Assembly: GCA_024509875.1 (NCBI GenBank)
Contig: JAMPIV010005827.1
Coordinates: forward strand, 540,001-604,000
From: Oreohelix idahoensis
Lineage: Eukaryota > Mollusca > Gastropoda > Stylommatophora > Oreohelicidae
Length of the DNA stretch: 64,000 nt
Direction of reading: 5' to 3'
In this document: piece by piece, positions 32,441 through 44,203 of the stretch
Numbering within the stretch: position 1 is the first letter of the stretch
Layout: each line of letters begins with the position of its first letter
Translations under genes and position numbers: made by a program
Notes under the pieces: model-generated
Databases searched by the model: none
The model's input: only the letters and a program-made list of their open reading frames with translations
Told to the model about the DNA's origin: nothing

Positions 32441-34384
32441 TGTGAGTGAATCATCGTGAGCATATTCCTGAGATCTCCCATTATGGAACAAGTATTTATA
32501 TTAGGTTAGTACTGAAACTACAACTATCACAGATGATATCATCCATAGAGCAACACCAGATTCAGTAAATAAGAGGGCACCTGAGATGATGAATACCTAA
32601 TATCTAAAAATAATAGAAAGACGAGCTAGCAAACGAAGTAGATTATATGATAAATGGTCATAGTAAACAGTGGCAATTTTAATGTAAGCACAGTACTGTC
32701 GCATAGAGATTTATGATCAATAAATTTTCTATTTTCTTTTCTATCCGTGTCCTCTACTTTATTATCGCTCTTTTATCCTTTTCCTGTTTTTCGCATTTGT
32801 TCGTTTGCGACAAAATATATTTTCCCATTCTGACTTTACCGTTTCTTTTCTCATACTAGAAACACATTTTATGACATAATGTGTCAGTCACTGCACTAGA
32901 CGAATAACTGTGAATATACGTTCTGGTCAGACATAGAGAGCAGATATCTGTCTACAGTTTCCCCTGTCACAATGTTTCTTCGGCTAGTTTCTCGGCCTGC
33001 GGTGTGGCAAGCGCCAGACATACATCGCTCAGAATAGCGGTATATCGGAGAAGGCGTTAAGGGACGCGTATTGAGGGGGAGGTTATGGCAGGCTTCTGAG
33101 TTAATGTGAAGTGTTAGGAGAGGGGGGAGATACCGGCGCTATTTCGGATTTCGAAATAACGTGGGACCCTTTGTCTGTTTCATATAATATACCATAGTAG
33201 TTCAGACTTCATCATTCTGACCTCCGAATTTGCAGTAGACGGATCGCTTCGTTCTAAATACTTATTTATAAGGGAAACTCTCAGTTTCGTTGTGATACCC
33301 GTAGTTCTGTTTGGAGGTAATATTTAATATCTACTGTGTTGAGTGATCTAGTGATAAATCGCTTATTTTCATTTTACTAGTTAGATTTCTGTGCAGAAGA
33401 AATTAATATTAAGTCTGTTATATTCGCTAGTCGACATGTTACAGTGGAAAGCAGAATATATTATAATTTCTAGCTTAAACTCATGCAGCTGTAAATGAAA
33501 TAAATTAAACTGCGAATAATCAGTCGAGAATATTTTAACTAACTTATAACTGCACTGATTCATCATTGAGTATTGACGAAATACGTATGTATTTTTAATT
33601 CATGATGACTGATTTTGTGAACATAACTTATTTCACGGGAGATTTAAATGATAAGACAAGCTTTACGCTTGCAGTTTATAATGTAAGTTATAACCGAGGG
33701 AATAGTATGTATAAGTATTTTATATGTTGTTTTCTCTTTATTCAGTGAAACTGGGGTGACCCAACTTTGCCAGCGATTGAGTACTGAGTAGTATCTGTGA
33801 AGAACATAAACATTTTATTCTTAAAGACTTGGGTGTATAAAGTAAAACCTGTCTGGCATTGCATTGGCATCCAGAACAACAGAGTACCCATTCCATAAAC
33901 TTTAAGATTTAAATAAAGTAACGGGCCTATCGCGCCAGATTTAATTCTTCCTGAGAGAAACCTCAAGTTAATTTCAGCCCTTGTGGCAAGTAAAATATTA
34001 CAATCAATAAACATTCCGACGGAGTTGTGACTAGTAGGTGGTGTGACCAAATAAAATCTTATACTGAGAGATGGCAGTTACCTGACATTCCTAGTTACTA
34101 GAAATCAAAGCTATTGACACTTTGCTCGCTGTTAACGTTCGTGCCTGGACAATTTTAATGTGACAGAACCAGATATCCTAAATAAGAAATACCAAGGAAA
34201 CGTTCCATGAAGAAGCGAATTCAACCTATCTTTTTGGAGCTGGGGTTCCCTTGGCCAATGTCTAACCCTGGAGATTCTGTATGTGCATGTCCTAAAAATT
34301 GTTTGTCCAGAAGTTGCTACCAAAGCTGTAAGTACGAACGAAAGCTAGTGATCACGGCTGACTGAATAGAGTGAATGCAGGACT
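31280..34384. other. No recognisable gene
   Basis: Includes a GA microsatellite at 32382-32439 and a comparatively GC-rich patch at 32960-33170 without coding motifs. Short frames (31672-31920, 32104-32445) match nothing I recognise. Confidence 0.35.
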
Positions 34385-35079
34385 GAGCGATTCTTTTTAT
34401 TGTTGTATTTTGGCACCCATTTTTTGCTGTCTTAAATTTCTTTATGCAAGTGTTGTTGCTAACAATATTTTTCCTTAGGATAGATCAGAGTATCCAAGTC
34501 TGTTTATACCTGTAAAGGGAAATCTTAGACTAAATCATATGTATCCGTGACTCTTTGGGGCTATCACTTTTCTTCTAACAGGACTGTGAGCTATACATCG
34601 AGGGAAAGGATCATACCAATGGGTCTATCATTCTTGTAGCAATTTATTGACTTTATGACTATTTGTATATGTTCGATGTAATTTTATATGTTGTGATGGA
34701 AGTCTATTATGATAATTAAACTTCACATAAACTTAATCAGTGTGTTGGTCAGCTCGTTCCAAATTATCTATATTTTCATTTGTCATAGGTTCCACGTTTG
34801 TGCGTCTATTGTCGTCACTTATGTGTGTGGGTATGTGAGGACATATATATTAATATATATTATATTATATTTGTCTGACTAATCTAACTCTGTTGTAGAT
34901 GATAGGCTGACTGAGAGAAGGTTCTCGAGTGTCAGAGACAGAATCTACTATATTTCCTCCACCTCACTCGTGAAATCTATTTTTCTATTTTATCACCTCC
35001 CACTGAGCTATCGCTTATCTCTATGTCTATTCAGAAGGGACTAAACTAAGTCTTAATCACCTATCACAAATCTACGACA
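34385..35079 (+). mobile_element. Orphan LTR related to gypsy element 1
   Basis: Reverse-complement relative of 6057-6790. Colinear blocks in this order: TTTATGCAAG-GTTG, GACTCTTTGGGG, TTTTCTTCTAAC, TTATGATAA, GTGTTGGTCAGCTCGT, a short TA-rich part, CACTCGTGAAATCTATTTTT, TCCCACTGAGCTATC and ATCTACGACA. No primer site follows (next bases AGTACACAAA), so it is either a solo LTR or the 3' LTR of a lost element. AGTAC after the end recurs at 34331, but the sequence there does not start with TG, so I do not call a TSD. Confidence 0.7.
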
Positions 35080-35094
35080 AGTACACAAACACAG

Positions 35095-35340
35095 GATGAT
35101 AGGAAGACGCAGGCTATGGCTTGGACACACATTGAAAAGCTTGTTGATAGCGTTACCAGGCAGTCCTTCGTTCTAAAATCCCCAGGGTGAACGAAGCAGA
35201 ATTAGACCAAAGCACACACAGAGAAGAGAACTGGAAGCATCAATTTAAATGGTGAAGAAGAAATGGAAAGTTGATGACACGTGACAGATGGACAGCACAT
35301 GTTTGTTGAAGGGCCACGTTTCATATAGAACAAAGGGATA
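35095..35340 (+). pseudogene. LINE ORF2 C-terminal fragment
   Basis: With frame breaks it encodes IGRRRLWLGHTLKSL, then NPQGERSRIRPKHT and RRELEASI, a decayed version of the LGHtLR / P-G-R-RGRPK-TWRR-E C-terminal arrangement seen at 25667-25967 and 37275-37860. No TSD found. Confidence 0.55.
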
Positions 35341-35534
35341 CAGATGATTGATGGACAGCACACAAAGACACAAATCTGAAGTGGGGTGAATAAACAGTTG
35401 AACATTTGACGTGACCATTGCAACTACCTTCAGCCTGTCAGTGATTACTTTGGCCACACTTCAACTGCAGGTGTAACGGCGGTCTCCATGAGGAGCAACA
35501 AGAAGAAACAAGTCAGAAAGAAGAAGAAACGTGT

Positions 35535-35885
35535 AGACAGATATAAATATAGATAGAACGGCAGACTCAAATGTAGACAGATAAATAGATATGTAGACAG
35601 AAAGACAGACATTTAGGCAAGCAGATAGACAATAGACATGTAGACAGACATGAAGAAAAAATACATACATTTACACAAAAATACAGTCATGTAGACGGAA
35701 ACAGACATTTGTGTGGATCGTCATGTAGACTGACAGATGTATGGACAAACAGGCAAGCTCGTAGATAGACAGACATACAAGTAAACATGCAGAAACGTAG
35801 GAAGCAAGACAAACGTGTAGACATGCATGCAGACACGTATACAGACCGACGAAAACGTAGACGGATAGATAAAATGACAGTCATG
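35535..35885. repeat. Degenerate GTAGACAGACAT-type tandem repeat
   Basis: Irregular 12-14 bp units built on TAGACAGACA with many substitutions over about 350 bp. Confidence 0.7.
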
Positions 35886-37274
35886 CATACATGTAAACCA
35901 GGTGTTCCAAATCTGGTATGCATGTACCTTTGAGGGGAACGAGAAGCTCGTCAGTGTGGTAAGGGGGAATATTTAGTAAATAAATGCTCTGTAATATTAA
36001 AATATAACACAAGTTGTTGTTGTTGTTGTTGTATAACTAGGGCTGCTGAGCTTCTCGCTGCTCTTTAGCTGCCAATAACAAATTGAAGACTCCTTGGCAT
36101 TATCTACACTTTAGATCTAGGCTTTTCCTGTGACTTTTCTGCCATTCCGAAACGTGTTCAGTTGATATCATGAGCTCCAGTTTCTCCAGCCTTGCTTGCA
36201 TTTAAAGGATCTGGTCCCAAGCTAGGAGTAAGAAGTGCGTGGCATACTGTGAACTTCCCGCGATCCAAGGGGGCTCTCCAACTATGCAGAGCTAAAATAC
36301 TGTACTCTGTTCTGGGATCTCCCATAGAATTATCACGTCCTGCATAAAGCCACTTCTCAGCTTCCCCTGCCTATCACTGATCTCACAGTGAGATCCTTCT
36401 GCATGCAGTCAACCAAGTCAAAGCCAAAGAATTACGACTGGGGCTCAAGTGACTTCTCCAAGATTAGTCTGCAATGCAGGGTTCTCAACAAGTTTCACCA
36501 CAGGGGGAATCCCTGAAAGTATGTGGATGATTTCAAGAGTCAATGAGGATGTTATTAGCCTCACAGACATATGCTTACTTCCATGTACGTATATTGTAAC
36601 ATTGTGCATAGCTGGTGGTCATATAAGGATGACTCCAGATATTCCTCCATGCATATATAACACAAGTAACAGTGTTAGTGAAAAAGAAAAGTTGTGGGTT
36701 ACAGAGAACGGTGAGGGTTGAGGGTGGAGTGGGAAAGAGAGGGAGCGCAGTGGGTTGTATTTTTGGGACCATTAAGCAAAGCATAGTTTCATTTACATTT
36801 GTCATCCTGAGATTAGGTTACCATCGCTGCTCGTAAATTCGAACCGAAATTATCTGGTGACATGCGCGGGACAATGAATAATAGTGCCCGTATTGCAATC
36901 CCGAAGAAAGATAATAAAAATAACACCATTTAGAATGTGGCCAGCTGACTATGATTTAATCCAAAGCTTTAAGAATTGTATTGCCATTGCTAAATAACAT
37001 TTTCCACGTAATATCAGCGAGCTTTCCAGTTGCAATGTGTGTCCAAATCTCGTCTTTGCTTGTAACTGCGAAAATTGAATAGGGGGTAAAGAAAGGCTTA
37101 CTATAAGCTTAAGGGGTTCTGGCACCGAAGAAACGTTGGGGACCTGTCCCGTAAGACGTACAAGAATACAAAGAAAAAGATAGACAAACAGCTAGAAAGA
37201 TGGGGCACAAGTGTTGAATAGTGAAATAGCAATTATGGAATGATTAAAATAAAAGTGTGAGCAGCATTATTACT
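35886..37274. other. No recognisable gene
   Basis: Contains (TTG)n at 36014-36032. A stretch near 35900-35990 resembles 38540-38610 (GAACGAGAAG..GTGGT and GAATATTTAGTAAATAAAT), probably remnants of one hAT-like repeat. Confidence 0.35.
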
Positions 37275-37860
37275 ATTTAACAGATAACAATATCAAAATA
37301 AGAATACAAAAAGCAAGAGGAGCTTTCGTTGCATTGGGAAACATATGGAGATCAAGTCCAACACCAAAATAAGAATCCTCAACTCAAATGTCAAGTCAGT
37401 CCTATTGTATGGATCTGAAACATGAACAACAAAACAACAACCAAAAAGCAACAGACTTTCATAAATGGGTGCTTGAGTAGAATAAAAGGATTAAAATGGT
37501 ATGACAAAGTCACAAATGTGGAACTGATGACAAGAACCAGACAAGTGCCAGTGGAACAAGAGATGAGAAAAAGACGCTGACGATGACGATGGAGAGGACA
37601 CACTATTGAGAAAACATGTGGATAACATTATAAAACAGTTCTGGTTGTGAAACCCCCAGGATAAGAGATGCAGAGGGAAACCATGACAAACATGGAGAAG
37701 AAAGCTGGAGACAGAAGTGAAAATGATGAGGAAAACGTGGAAAGAACTTCATTTATGGCACGCGACAGGAGGACTTGATATGTGCTTGTTGAAGGGTTAT
37801 GCTCCTATGAGAGCTAATGGGAATTGATTGATTGACTGATTGATTGACTGATTGATTGAT
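37275..37860 (+). pseudogene. LINE ORF2 C-terminal fragment with (TTGA)n-type tail
   Basis: Encodes KARGAFVALGNIWRSS and NSNVKSVLLYGSET, then broken frames, and QTWRRKLETEVKMMRKTW near the end, followed by TTGATTGATTGACTGATTGA repeats. The motif order (A..AF..L..IWRS, VK.VLLYGSE.W, GRP..TWRR) is a common LINE C-terminal layout (I/Nimb-like or related groups). Frameshifts at about 37430 and 37590. Confidence 0.7.
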
Positions 37861-38629
37861 TGATTACAGTATTACTAACACCTTTCAAGAAAGTGTCAAG
37901 GCCACACTGAGACTAATACAATCTGTTAGATGTTCTGGATTATTTAATAATCTGAGGTGTTTCCTAAGCTATCTGTGTTTTGTCACGCGTAGAGCTGGGA
38001 ATCAGATACCAACCCAGGGCCGGCTCTAGGAATTTTTTCAAGGCTTGGGCGGTGTCTTGTAAACCTTCCCACCGTGCAGTATTGTGTGTAATCTTACGAG
38101 ACCGAATTTGGTGCTATTGAGTTGGATTACACTGTGATTTCCGCAGGCAATGATCACTTTAGCATTTTACTAAAAACTTTATTAATTTACATTTTTTAAG
38201 AATCGTGAATTGTAGGCAAATTAATTCCTTATTCGTACTGAATTACAGATGGGCCGCTGAATGCGCTTTTTTTTTTTAAATAACAGGAATAATATATAAG
38301 AAAACCGATCAGTTTGATGTAAACAAATAATTTTTTACTTTGAAATTCTCTGTTTCATTAGTCTTGTTCTGTTAAGACTTTACTGACTCTATTAAAAAAT
38401 AAATTATGCGCCTCCCAGCTAGTCGGTGCCCAAGATCTGACCTTTCTGACGCCCTTCACTTTCTCCTATTCAGTATGTGCAGACATCCATCTCACCACTT
38501 GTTCTAGACCAGAGGTTCTCAGGCTAGTGTTGGCATACCACATGGGGGGAAGGGAGGAAGGGTACGAGAAGCGTATTAACGGAATGTGGCGAATATTTGG
38601 TAAATAAATATGTTATTCGTCGATTGACA
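37861..38629. other. Spacer with possible transposon ends
   Basis: GGGCCGGCTCTAGGAATTTT at about 38025 and CCAGAGGTTCTCAGGCTAGT at 38511 look like class II element ends, but no partner terminus or TSD was found for either. Confidence 0.3.
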
Positions 38630-38830
38630 GAAGGGTTAGAGCGCTGGTCTCCCGCAGCTAAGGTCCCGGGTTCGATTCACGGTATCGACACACTCCAATC
38701 TACCCCGATGTAAATGGGTACCAGACTGCTCGTGAGTTAAGGAAGGAAAAAGAAGGGAACTGATCACCCCACCTCTCGATGCTGGACCTAGTAAAGTGAA
38801 GCCTCTAACACTTCACTCCCTTACGGCAGT
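38630..38830 (+). mobile_element. tRNA-derived SINE
   Basis: Head TTAGAGCGCTGGTCTCCCGC with GGGTTCGATTCACGG (B box), then GATGTAAATGGGTACCAGAC, GAAGGGAACTGATCACC and CACTTCACTCCCTTACGG. Similar order to the SINEs at 57515 and 14905. No TSD established. Confidence 0.6.
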
Positions 38831-39547
38831 ATCTACTATAGGATGAACTTGACCTTTTATTGAAATATTTCAAAAGTAGTTGTGTTAGTCAAAAAATAGT
38901 TGTGGATTGGAGAAAGCTCGGCGAGTCTAGTTGCAGGGGGTACGGAAGATTTACTAAAAGCCAAGGGGGCACAGCAACCGAAAACAGATAGCGGATCCCT
39001 GCTCAAGAATCTCAGCCAGATCCGCCTCTTATATAAATCAATCGTTAAACAACATTTATCAACCAAACATGTTTATCATGCTTCCCATGGATTTCAATGC
39101 TAAAATTTAAGACATGTTTATCCAAGCTTTAAAAGCCTCAATTGCACCCCCACCCCCCAAAATAAATCAAATCATATTCAAGACGTCTTCCCCGCCCCCA
39201 TCCTTCCAAATAAAACTACACGCAGTTGATTTTAACATCTGATCCGTTCCTACCCTGCCGTCGGAAAGAAGAGGCGAACAGCGATCAATATGGATTATGA
39301 TTTTGTCAACTCTGATGATCAGTGATAGAGATATTAATTATGTATCATGCTGCAACAAGCTTAATGGTATTATTATCGATGAGAATAACTAGAATTAGTT
39401 TTTATTATATCCTGTATGAGCAAAGAAACTAACAAAGAGGGAAAGGCGAGGCACGTAAGCAGTAAATAATAAACATAATGGGTGTGTTGAAAGCGCTCGT
39501 ATAAAATACAGAAGTAGAAAAACTAGACAACGGAAAAGGACAGAAGT

Positions 39548-39615
39548 GATAGACTTACCGGGGAATCGAACCCACGACCATCCGAACGGCGCCATCGCCT
39601 CACTACGGGAGTTAT
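39548..39615 (-). mobile_element. tRNA-like SINE head (fragment)
   Basis: Minus strand GTAGTGAGGCGATGGCGCCG followed by GGTCGTGGGTTCGATTCCCC gives A- and B-box-like sequences. No acceptor-stem complementarity and no CCA-proximal structure, so a SINE head is likelier than a tRNA gene. Confidence 0.45.
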
Positions 39616-39864
39616 TCGGGACAAAACGCACTGCCAACTTAGTACCACAAAACAAAGTGGCCATCGTCATTTCTTCCAGCATACCTATTTATGTTCATGT
39701 TTATTATTATTCTTATTATGTCTTCACTGATCGTCATTGCCCGTGTAAGTGTGTCACGGAGGCTGCTACGACACACTAAGTGTTACAGAACTTGAGGCCC
39801 CGTGTAGTTACCAGGAGTCTCTGATGAGACATAGACAGAATAGAACTAGTGCTCCCTCAGGCAT

Positions 39865-40245
39865 GTCGTACCAGGCAACTAACAGGAGGTTGTGAATGAG
39901 GCTGGCCGCCTCATCGTGTAAATCAAATTGTTATACAATTGTGGGATTACAATTAAAGTAATACTCGACTCCCGAATGACGGCCTCAAAACGTGTGGCCC
40001 AATATTATTCGAAAGTTTTCCTGTGCCAGATGTCTGTAAATTAAGCCGATAATACGGTACATGTTTGTGGTATCAGTTGGAGATACCATTGTGTGATACG
40101 ATACAATACAAACCAAGGTAATATCTTGCATGAGAGAAGTTTGAAACTGTATAAACCACTACTGCAGGTTTCTTATAAGGCGAGCAGCTACAGTGGTGAC
40201 TGCATGCTCCATAAGGAGCGAAAAAGAAAATAATGACAGAATATA
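39865..40245 (+). repeat. Mosaic repeat R4 carrying an R3 insertion
   Basis: Outer parts (GGTTGTGAATGAGGCTGGCC.. and ..ACCACTACTGCAGG, TGCTCCATAAGGAGCG) match 41605-41760, where they are nearly contiguous. The inner 39935-40140 matches 42718-42895 instead. Confidence 0.6.
39938..40140 (+). repeat. Repeat R3, copy 1
   Basis: GTGGGATTACAATTAAAGTA, ATACTCGACTCCCGAA-GACGGCCTCAAAAC, CAATATTATTCGAAAGTTTT and CTGTGCCAGATGTCTGTAA are shared with 42725-42895. At its right side GGTAATATCTTGCATGAGAG also recurs near 42318. Confidence 0.75.
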
Positions 40246-40313
40246 AGACAGGTTTGAGTATGACCCTTTGATGCCATCGGAGTACATCTAAGTCTTCCTG
40301 GTATGGTTCTAGT

Positions 40314-40410
40314 CAAGTAGCTCATTATTTTGTTCTAGTTAAGTAACTCATTATTTTGTTCTAGTCAAGAAACTCATTATTTTGTTCTAGTCAAGTAACT
40401 CATTATTTTG
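40314..40410 (+). repeat. Four tandem copies of a 26-bp unit
   Basis: Unit AGTCAAGTAACTCATTATTT plus TGTTCT, four copies with single substitutions (AGCTC, AAACTC). Confidence 0.9.
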
Positions 40411-41596
40411 CTGGGACCTGCTTGATCCCGAGTGATTTCTTAATTTACGAGTAAGCAACCCTGCTAAAATATGCTGGAAAATAACTTTGTTGTGCTCTTT
40501 CTGTTGTTTGCCCTGATGACGGAACTAATTTCCCAGGGATCATTTATCTGGATGCGTTAGTTATAAAGCTGTGTAGCAACACGTCAAAACATGGCATGTG
40601 GAGAAAAGGAAAAAAAGTTAATGGACTGACATTCGATTAATTAATGAATAGCTGTTTTATCACAACATGTTTTATAAACATACGAATATCTTTTAAAATC
40701 TTGCACTGGAATTTATTGAAAAAAAAAAATAAAATAAATGAATAAATAAATAAATACAAACTAAACCTTCTATTACTCCGGCTCCAAATCATTATCTAAG
40801 GTGTCACGAAATGCCAGGCTCTTCATTTTGTCAATGTTTTATTTGTCTCTATCATGTGCTGTTCCTTCATTTATTCTTTATACCCGTATTTTCTCTCACT
40901 ATTTAAACGCATGACAGGTTTCATTTTGTTATTTTGCCTGATCAACCATGGGTAGAGATAACATAAACAACCCCAGCTGGGATTAGACAGATAACACAGC
41001 TTTACCTATGTTTAAACAAACACAGGCGCGGATCTCTCTCACGTACCAAGCTGGGCGCCTATACTTATCGCATTGACAATCCGGAGATAAACTGAAAAAT
41101 CACCTTAAGGTGAGGCACGAATATTATGTAACATATCAGGGATGGACACTCGTGGTTATCAACATTTGTGATAATCATTTAAACTAAGGTTATATCATAA
41201 GTTGTGTGATAGGGTGGGCGAGGGATGATGATGGTGGAGTCATATGTGATCGCTTTCTCGCTGCCAATTCACCCTCGCACCGTGAACATACAACAATAAA
41301 ACTCCGATCCAAAGGCAGGGGCTGTATTTATTATTACAAACCTCTCAGTGACACCAAGCAAATAAACGACATTAAACAAACACCAAACAAACACCCAATA
41401 AACACCCAACCAGTTCTCCGCTGCTAATCTGAAACGCAAAACAAAGCACTGACTAGTTAAAATCATAATAGTTAAACCATGAGAAACACCATACTCTCAC
41501 CTGGCAAACAGCTCGCTCTTCCACGCCACCCAAAACACTCAACTATCACACACACACACACACACATACACACACACACACTCGTACCTGTCGTCC
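40411..41596. other. No recognisable gene
   Basis: Low-complexity (AAAT)n at 40720-40757 and (CA)n at 41540-41580. A short frame at 41206-41427 is unassigned. Confidence 0.35.
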
Positions 41597-41775
41597 AATG
41601 AGACTAATGTGGTGTTGTGCATGAGGCTGGCAATCTCACCATGTAACACAACTTGCTACCAAAACCACCACTGCAAGAGCATAGGAATGCTTTGTGCGGG
41701 CTTCATGCGGAGGCCAGCCACATTGGTGGCCCCGTGCTCCATAAGGAGCGGGAAGAGACATAATTTATCCAAAAG
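41597..41775 (+). repeat. Repeat R4, uninterrupted copy
   Basis: GTTGTGCATGAGGCTGGCAA, CACCACTGCAAGAGCA and TGCTCCATAAGGAGCGGGAA correspond to 39880-39925 plus 40155-40225, showing the site before the R3 piece was gained in copy 1 (or after its loss here). Confidence 0.6.
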
Positions 41776-42049
41776 TGGACCCACGCGCTCTCAATAACAT
41801 AACACATAACAATAATTAAATACTAATAAAATAGGCATGAAATAGTATTAAACGATATGTACAAGCATTACTCTCATTAATGAGAATAACCTCGCAACTG
41901 ATCCATGTCAGTATTCATCCCTACATGTGAAGCATGCCGTTATCTATTTAATTAAACATGATACCAAATAGATGGTAGACCTACAGCCCTATATTCGTTC
42001 TAACACTATAGATCAAAATGTTGAGGAATAACGTTTTATCTAAATTAAC

Positions 42050-42290
42050 TCACGTGTCCGAGGCAACTTCAGATCTCGACTCTGGTTTCTTTGGGGCGAC
42101 TGGCGAAGAACAGGGTCTTTGCTAGCCAGCGTACTCTTTATATAAGCTGCTAGGCCTAATCACTCACGGTATAGTGCGCGCGCGTGGTAATTGAGCCACG
42201 AAAATAACCACGGACATAATGGCGATGACAAGATGGCGCTGTTAAACGACAGACGCCATGGCGATGACAATATGGCGCTGTTACAGTTGT
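42050..42290 (-). promoter_or_regulatory. Candidate TATA promoter with splice-donor-like sequence
   Basis: On the minus strand: two tandem ATGGCGATGACAA(G/T)ATGGCGCTGTTA units (about 42285-42259 and 42244-42218; each contains an ATGGCG core like YY1 sites), then GCTTATATAAAG at 42147-42136. About 85 bp later comes CACGTGAGTTAA (about 42059-42048), a fair 5' splice site. This could be a promoter with a short first exon, or the U3-R of an LTR beginning TGTAACAGC. Evidence is motif-level only. Confidence 0.3.
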
Positions 42291-42370
42291 AAGCATGATT
42301 TATTTAAAAAAAACCCGTAATATCTTACATGGGAGAAGTTTGAAATTGCTGGTTGTCATGAGAAGGATAA

Positions 42371-42396
42371 GGGGGGGGGGGGGGGGGGGGGGGGGG
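42371..42396 (+). repeat. Poly(G) run of 26
   Basis: Uninterrupted G26 in AT-rich surroundings; G-quadruplex-capable or a consensus-length artefact. Confidence 0.9.
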
Positions 42397-42724
42397 AGAA
42401 GATATATACTAAAGTCAAATATTCAAATCTGCTTGGTATAGCCAAAATATATTAAACTAGACGACGTTTGATTGGTGACTTTCACCCGCGAGGGAAGCTG
42501 ATCGCGTGGGTAAAAGTTCCCACATAATGTAGCACGAGTTTAGACCCCAGTATTGTGTTCCATTGAATCAAGACACGTTCAGACAAGCCAAGACCGATGA
42601 AAAGTAGGATTTTAATAAAGAGGATTGGATCAAGTATTGAGGATGTTCTGTAATTAACCAGCAAGAAAACTTGACTTTATAATACTGGAAACCGCAAAGT
42701 CCTCGGAACCTATAAACAGGATAA

Positions 42725-42895
42725 TAGTGGGATTACTATTGAAGTAATACTCGACTCCCGAAAGACGGCCTCAAAACTTGAGGCCCAATATTATTCGGAA
42801 GTTTTCCTGTGCCAGATGTCTGTAATTAACCTGATTATACGGGTGTGTGGTACATGTTTGTGGTACTAGTCGGAGATACCATTGTATGATACAAG
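42725..42895 (+). repeat. Repeat R3, copy 2
   Basis: Colinear with 39945-40100, roughly 90 percent alike by eye, including TGTTTGTGGTA-CAGT-GGAGATACCATTGT. Confidence 0.75.
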
Positions 42896-43429
42896 CTTGA
42901 AACGAGTCTGTGGATCAAGAGCTTGTGGTCTATGCTAGATGCCTGCCTTTGACGAGTTGTGAAGATCCTTGTCTTGAGGTTAGGAACGGTTGGTCCTGCA
43001 ACTACTTCACAGACGTGCCCTCACCTCAGAAGTCGACGGTTACAGAACAGTCAGCAAACCGTTACAACATCTGACCAGTTAAGAAATTTTAATCTCGCCA
43101 AAGCAAAATGACTCACCACCCATACAAACCACCACCTGAACCATTTTCAGTGAAGGAAAATTCAATAGTTAAATTCACTATCATCACTTATTTATTTACT
43201 CATATTAAACAATAATTATTAAATTTGTTAGTTGTATCTACAAATTCGATGTTGATTTAATTATTACAGAGAGAAGTGCATACGTATTAATCAGTTAACT
43301 TAAATATAAATACAACAGAGCTACTAGAGTAATATTTTACTGAATTATTCAGTTGGGGGCTCAGAAATGAGCAAATATATCTTTATCTTCATAGAAGGGG
43401 TGGGCAAATGCAAAGTTCACGACAGCCTT
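42896..43429. other. No recognisable gene
   Basis: AT-rich, short frames only. Confidence 0.35.
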
Positions 43430-43640
43430 GATACATTCAACGTTGTACTGGATTTCTGAAACAACCTATGAAAACTCCCTAAAATAGAAGCACCATCCTT
43501 TTATTTATAACTCTGCCAAGAGTAATCTTGAGCGAACGTAGACAACTTTAAAGACCTTCATTGTATACTGTAAATGTTGGCCATTGTTGGACAATAACTG
43601 CAGAGCAGAGGAGGCAGTCCCGTGTTATAAGGGTGTGTCG
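43430..43640 (-). repeat. Dispersed repeat R2, minus copy
   Basis: Reverse complement contains ACGGGACTGCCTCCTCTGCT, CTGCAGTTATTGTCCAACAA, TGGCC, GATTACTCTTGGCAGA and AGGGAGTTTTC in the order of 28962-29130. Confidence 0.65.
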
Positions 43641-44203
43641 ATATAAGCGACCTAATCGGCCAAGTTACTGTAAATGTAACGAACTCCATTCACTTTCTAT
43701 TGCTAAATATAACTAGACTTACTCATCCGAAATAGAAATGGGAGAATTTCCAGAATTGTGAAATAATAAAATAAAAACAAGGCATGAATATTTCCCAACG
43801 TGAGCCATTATTAAGGATGGGAATATAATTTCAATAGGCTCGTAATTTGGTTTCCAGGCCGTAATTTCCCGAAAAAATGAGCCATGAAACGATTCCAAGT
43901 TTGGTAGTAAAAGATGGGACATAACGTTAACGCTAAGAAAATTCGTCAAAATGGGTTTTGTTTACTACGTTTAAAAAACACGCTGACCGCCCATTAAAGT
44001 TACAATCATGAGTATTTAATTTTTATAACATTATTAGTTTTCGATATTTGAAAAAAAAAAACAATCTCTTTAATATGTATGTTGCATTTGTTATTTTAAA
44101 TTGATTTTTGGATTGAATTGATTTATTATTTATTTATAGAGTGGATGCAGCAAAAAGTCGGTTAAAGCAAAGAGGACAACAAACGTTTATGAAATAGCTA
44201 AGT
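43641..44203. other. No recognisable gene
   Basis: AT-rich; a 76-codon minus frame at 43719-43949 has no family resemblance. Confidence 0.35.

Noticed and set aside
32960..33170. GC-rich patch as a host exon or CpG island
   Set aside because: No frame, splice or domain signal; GC elevation is modest.
34331..34335. AGTAC as TSD for the orphan LTR
   Set aside because: The sequence after 34335 does not begin with TG and similarity to the other LTR starts only about 50 bp later.
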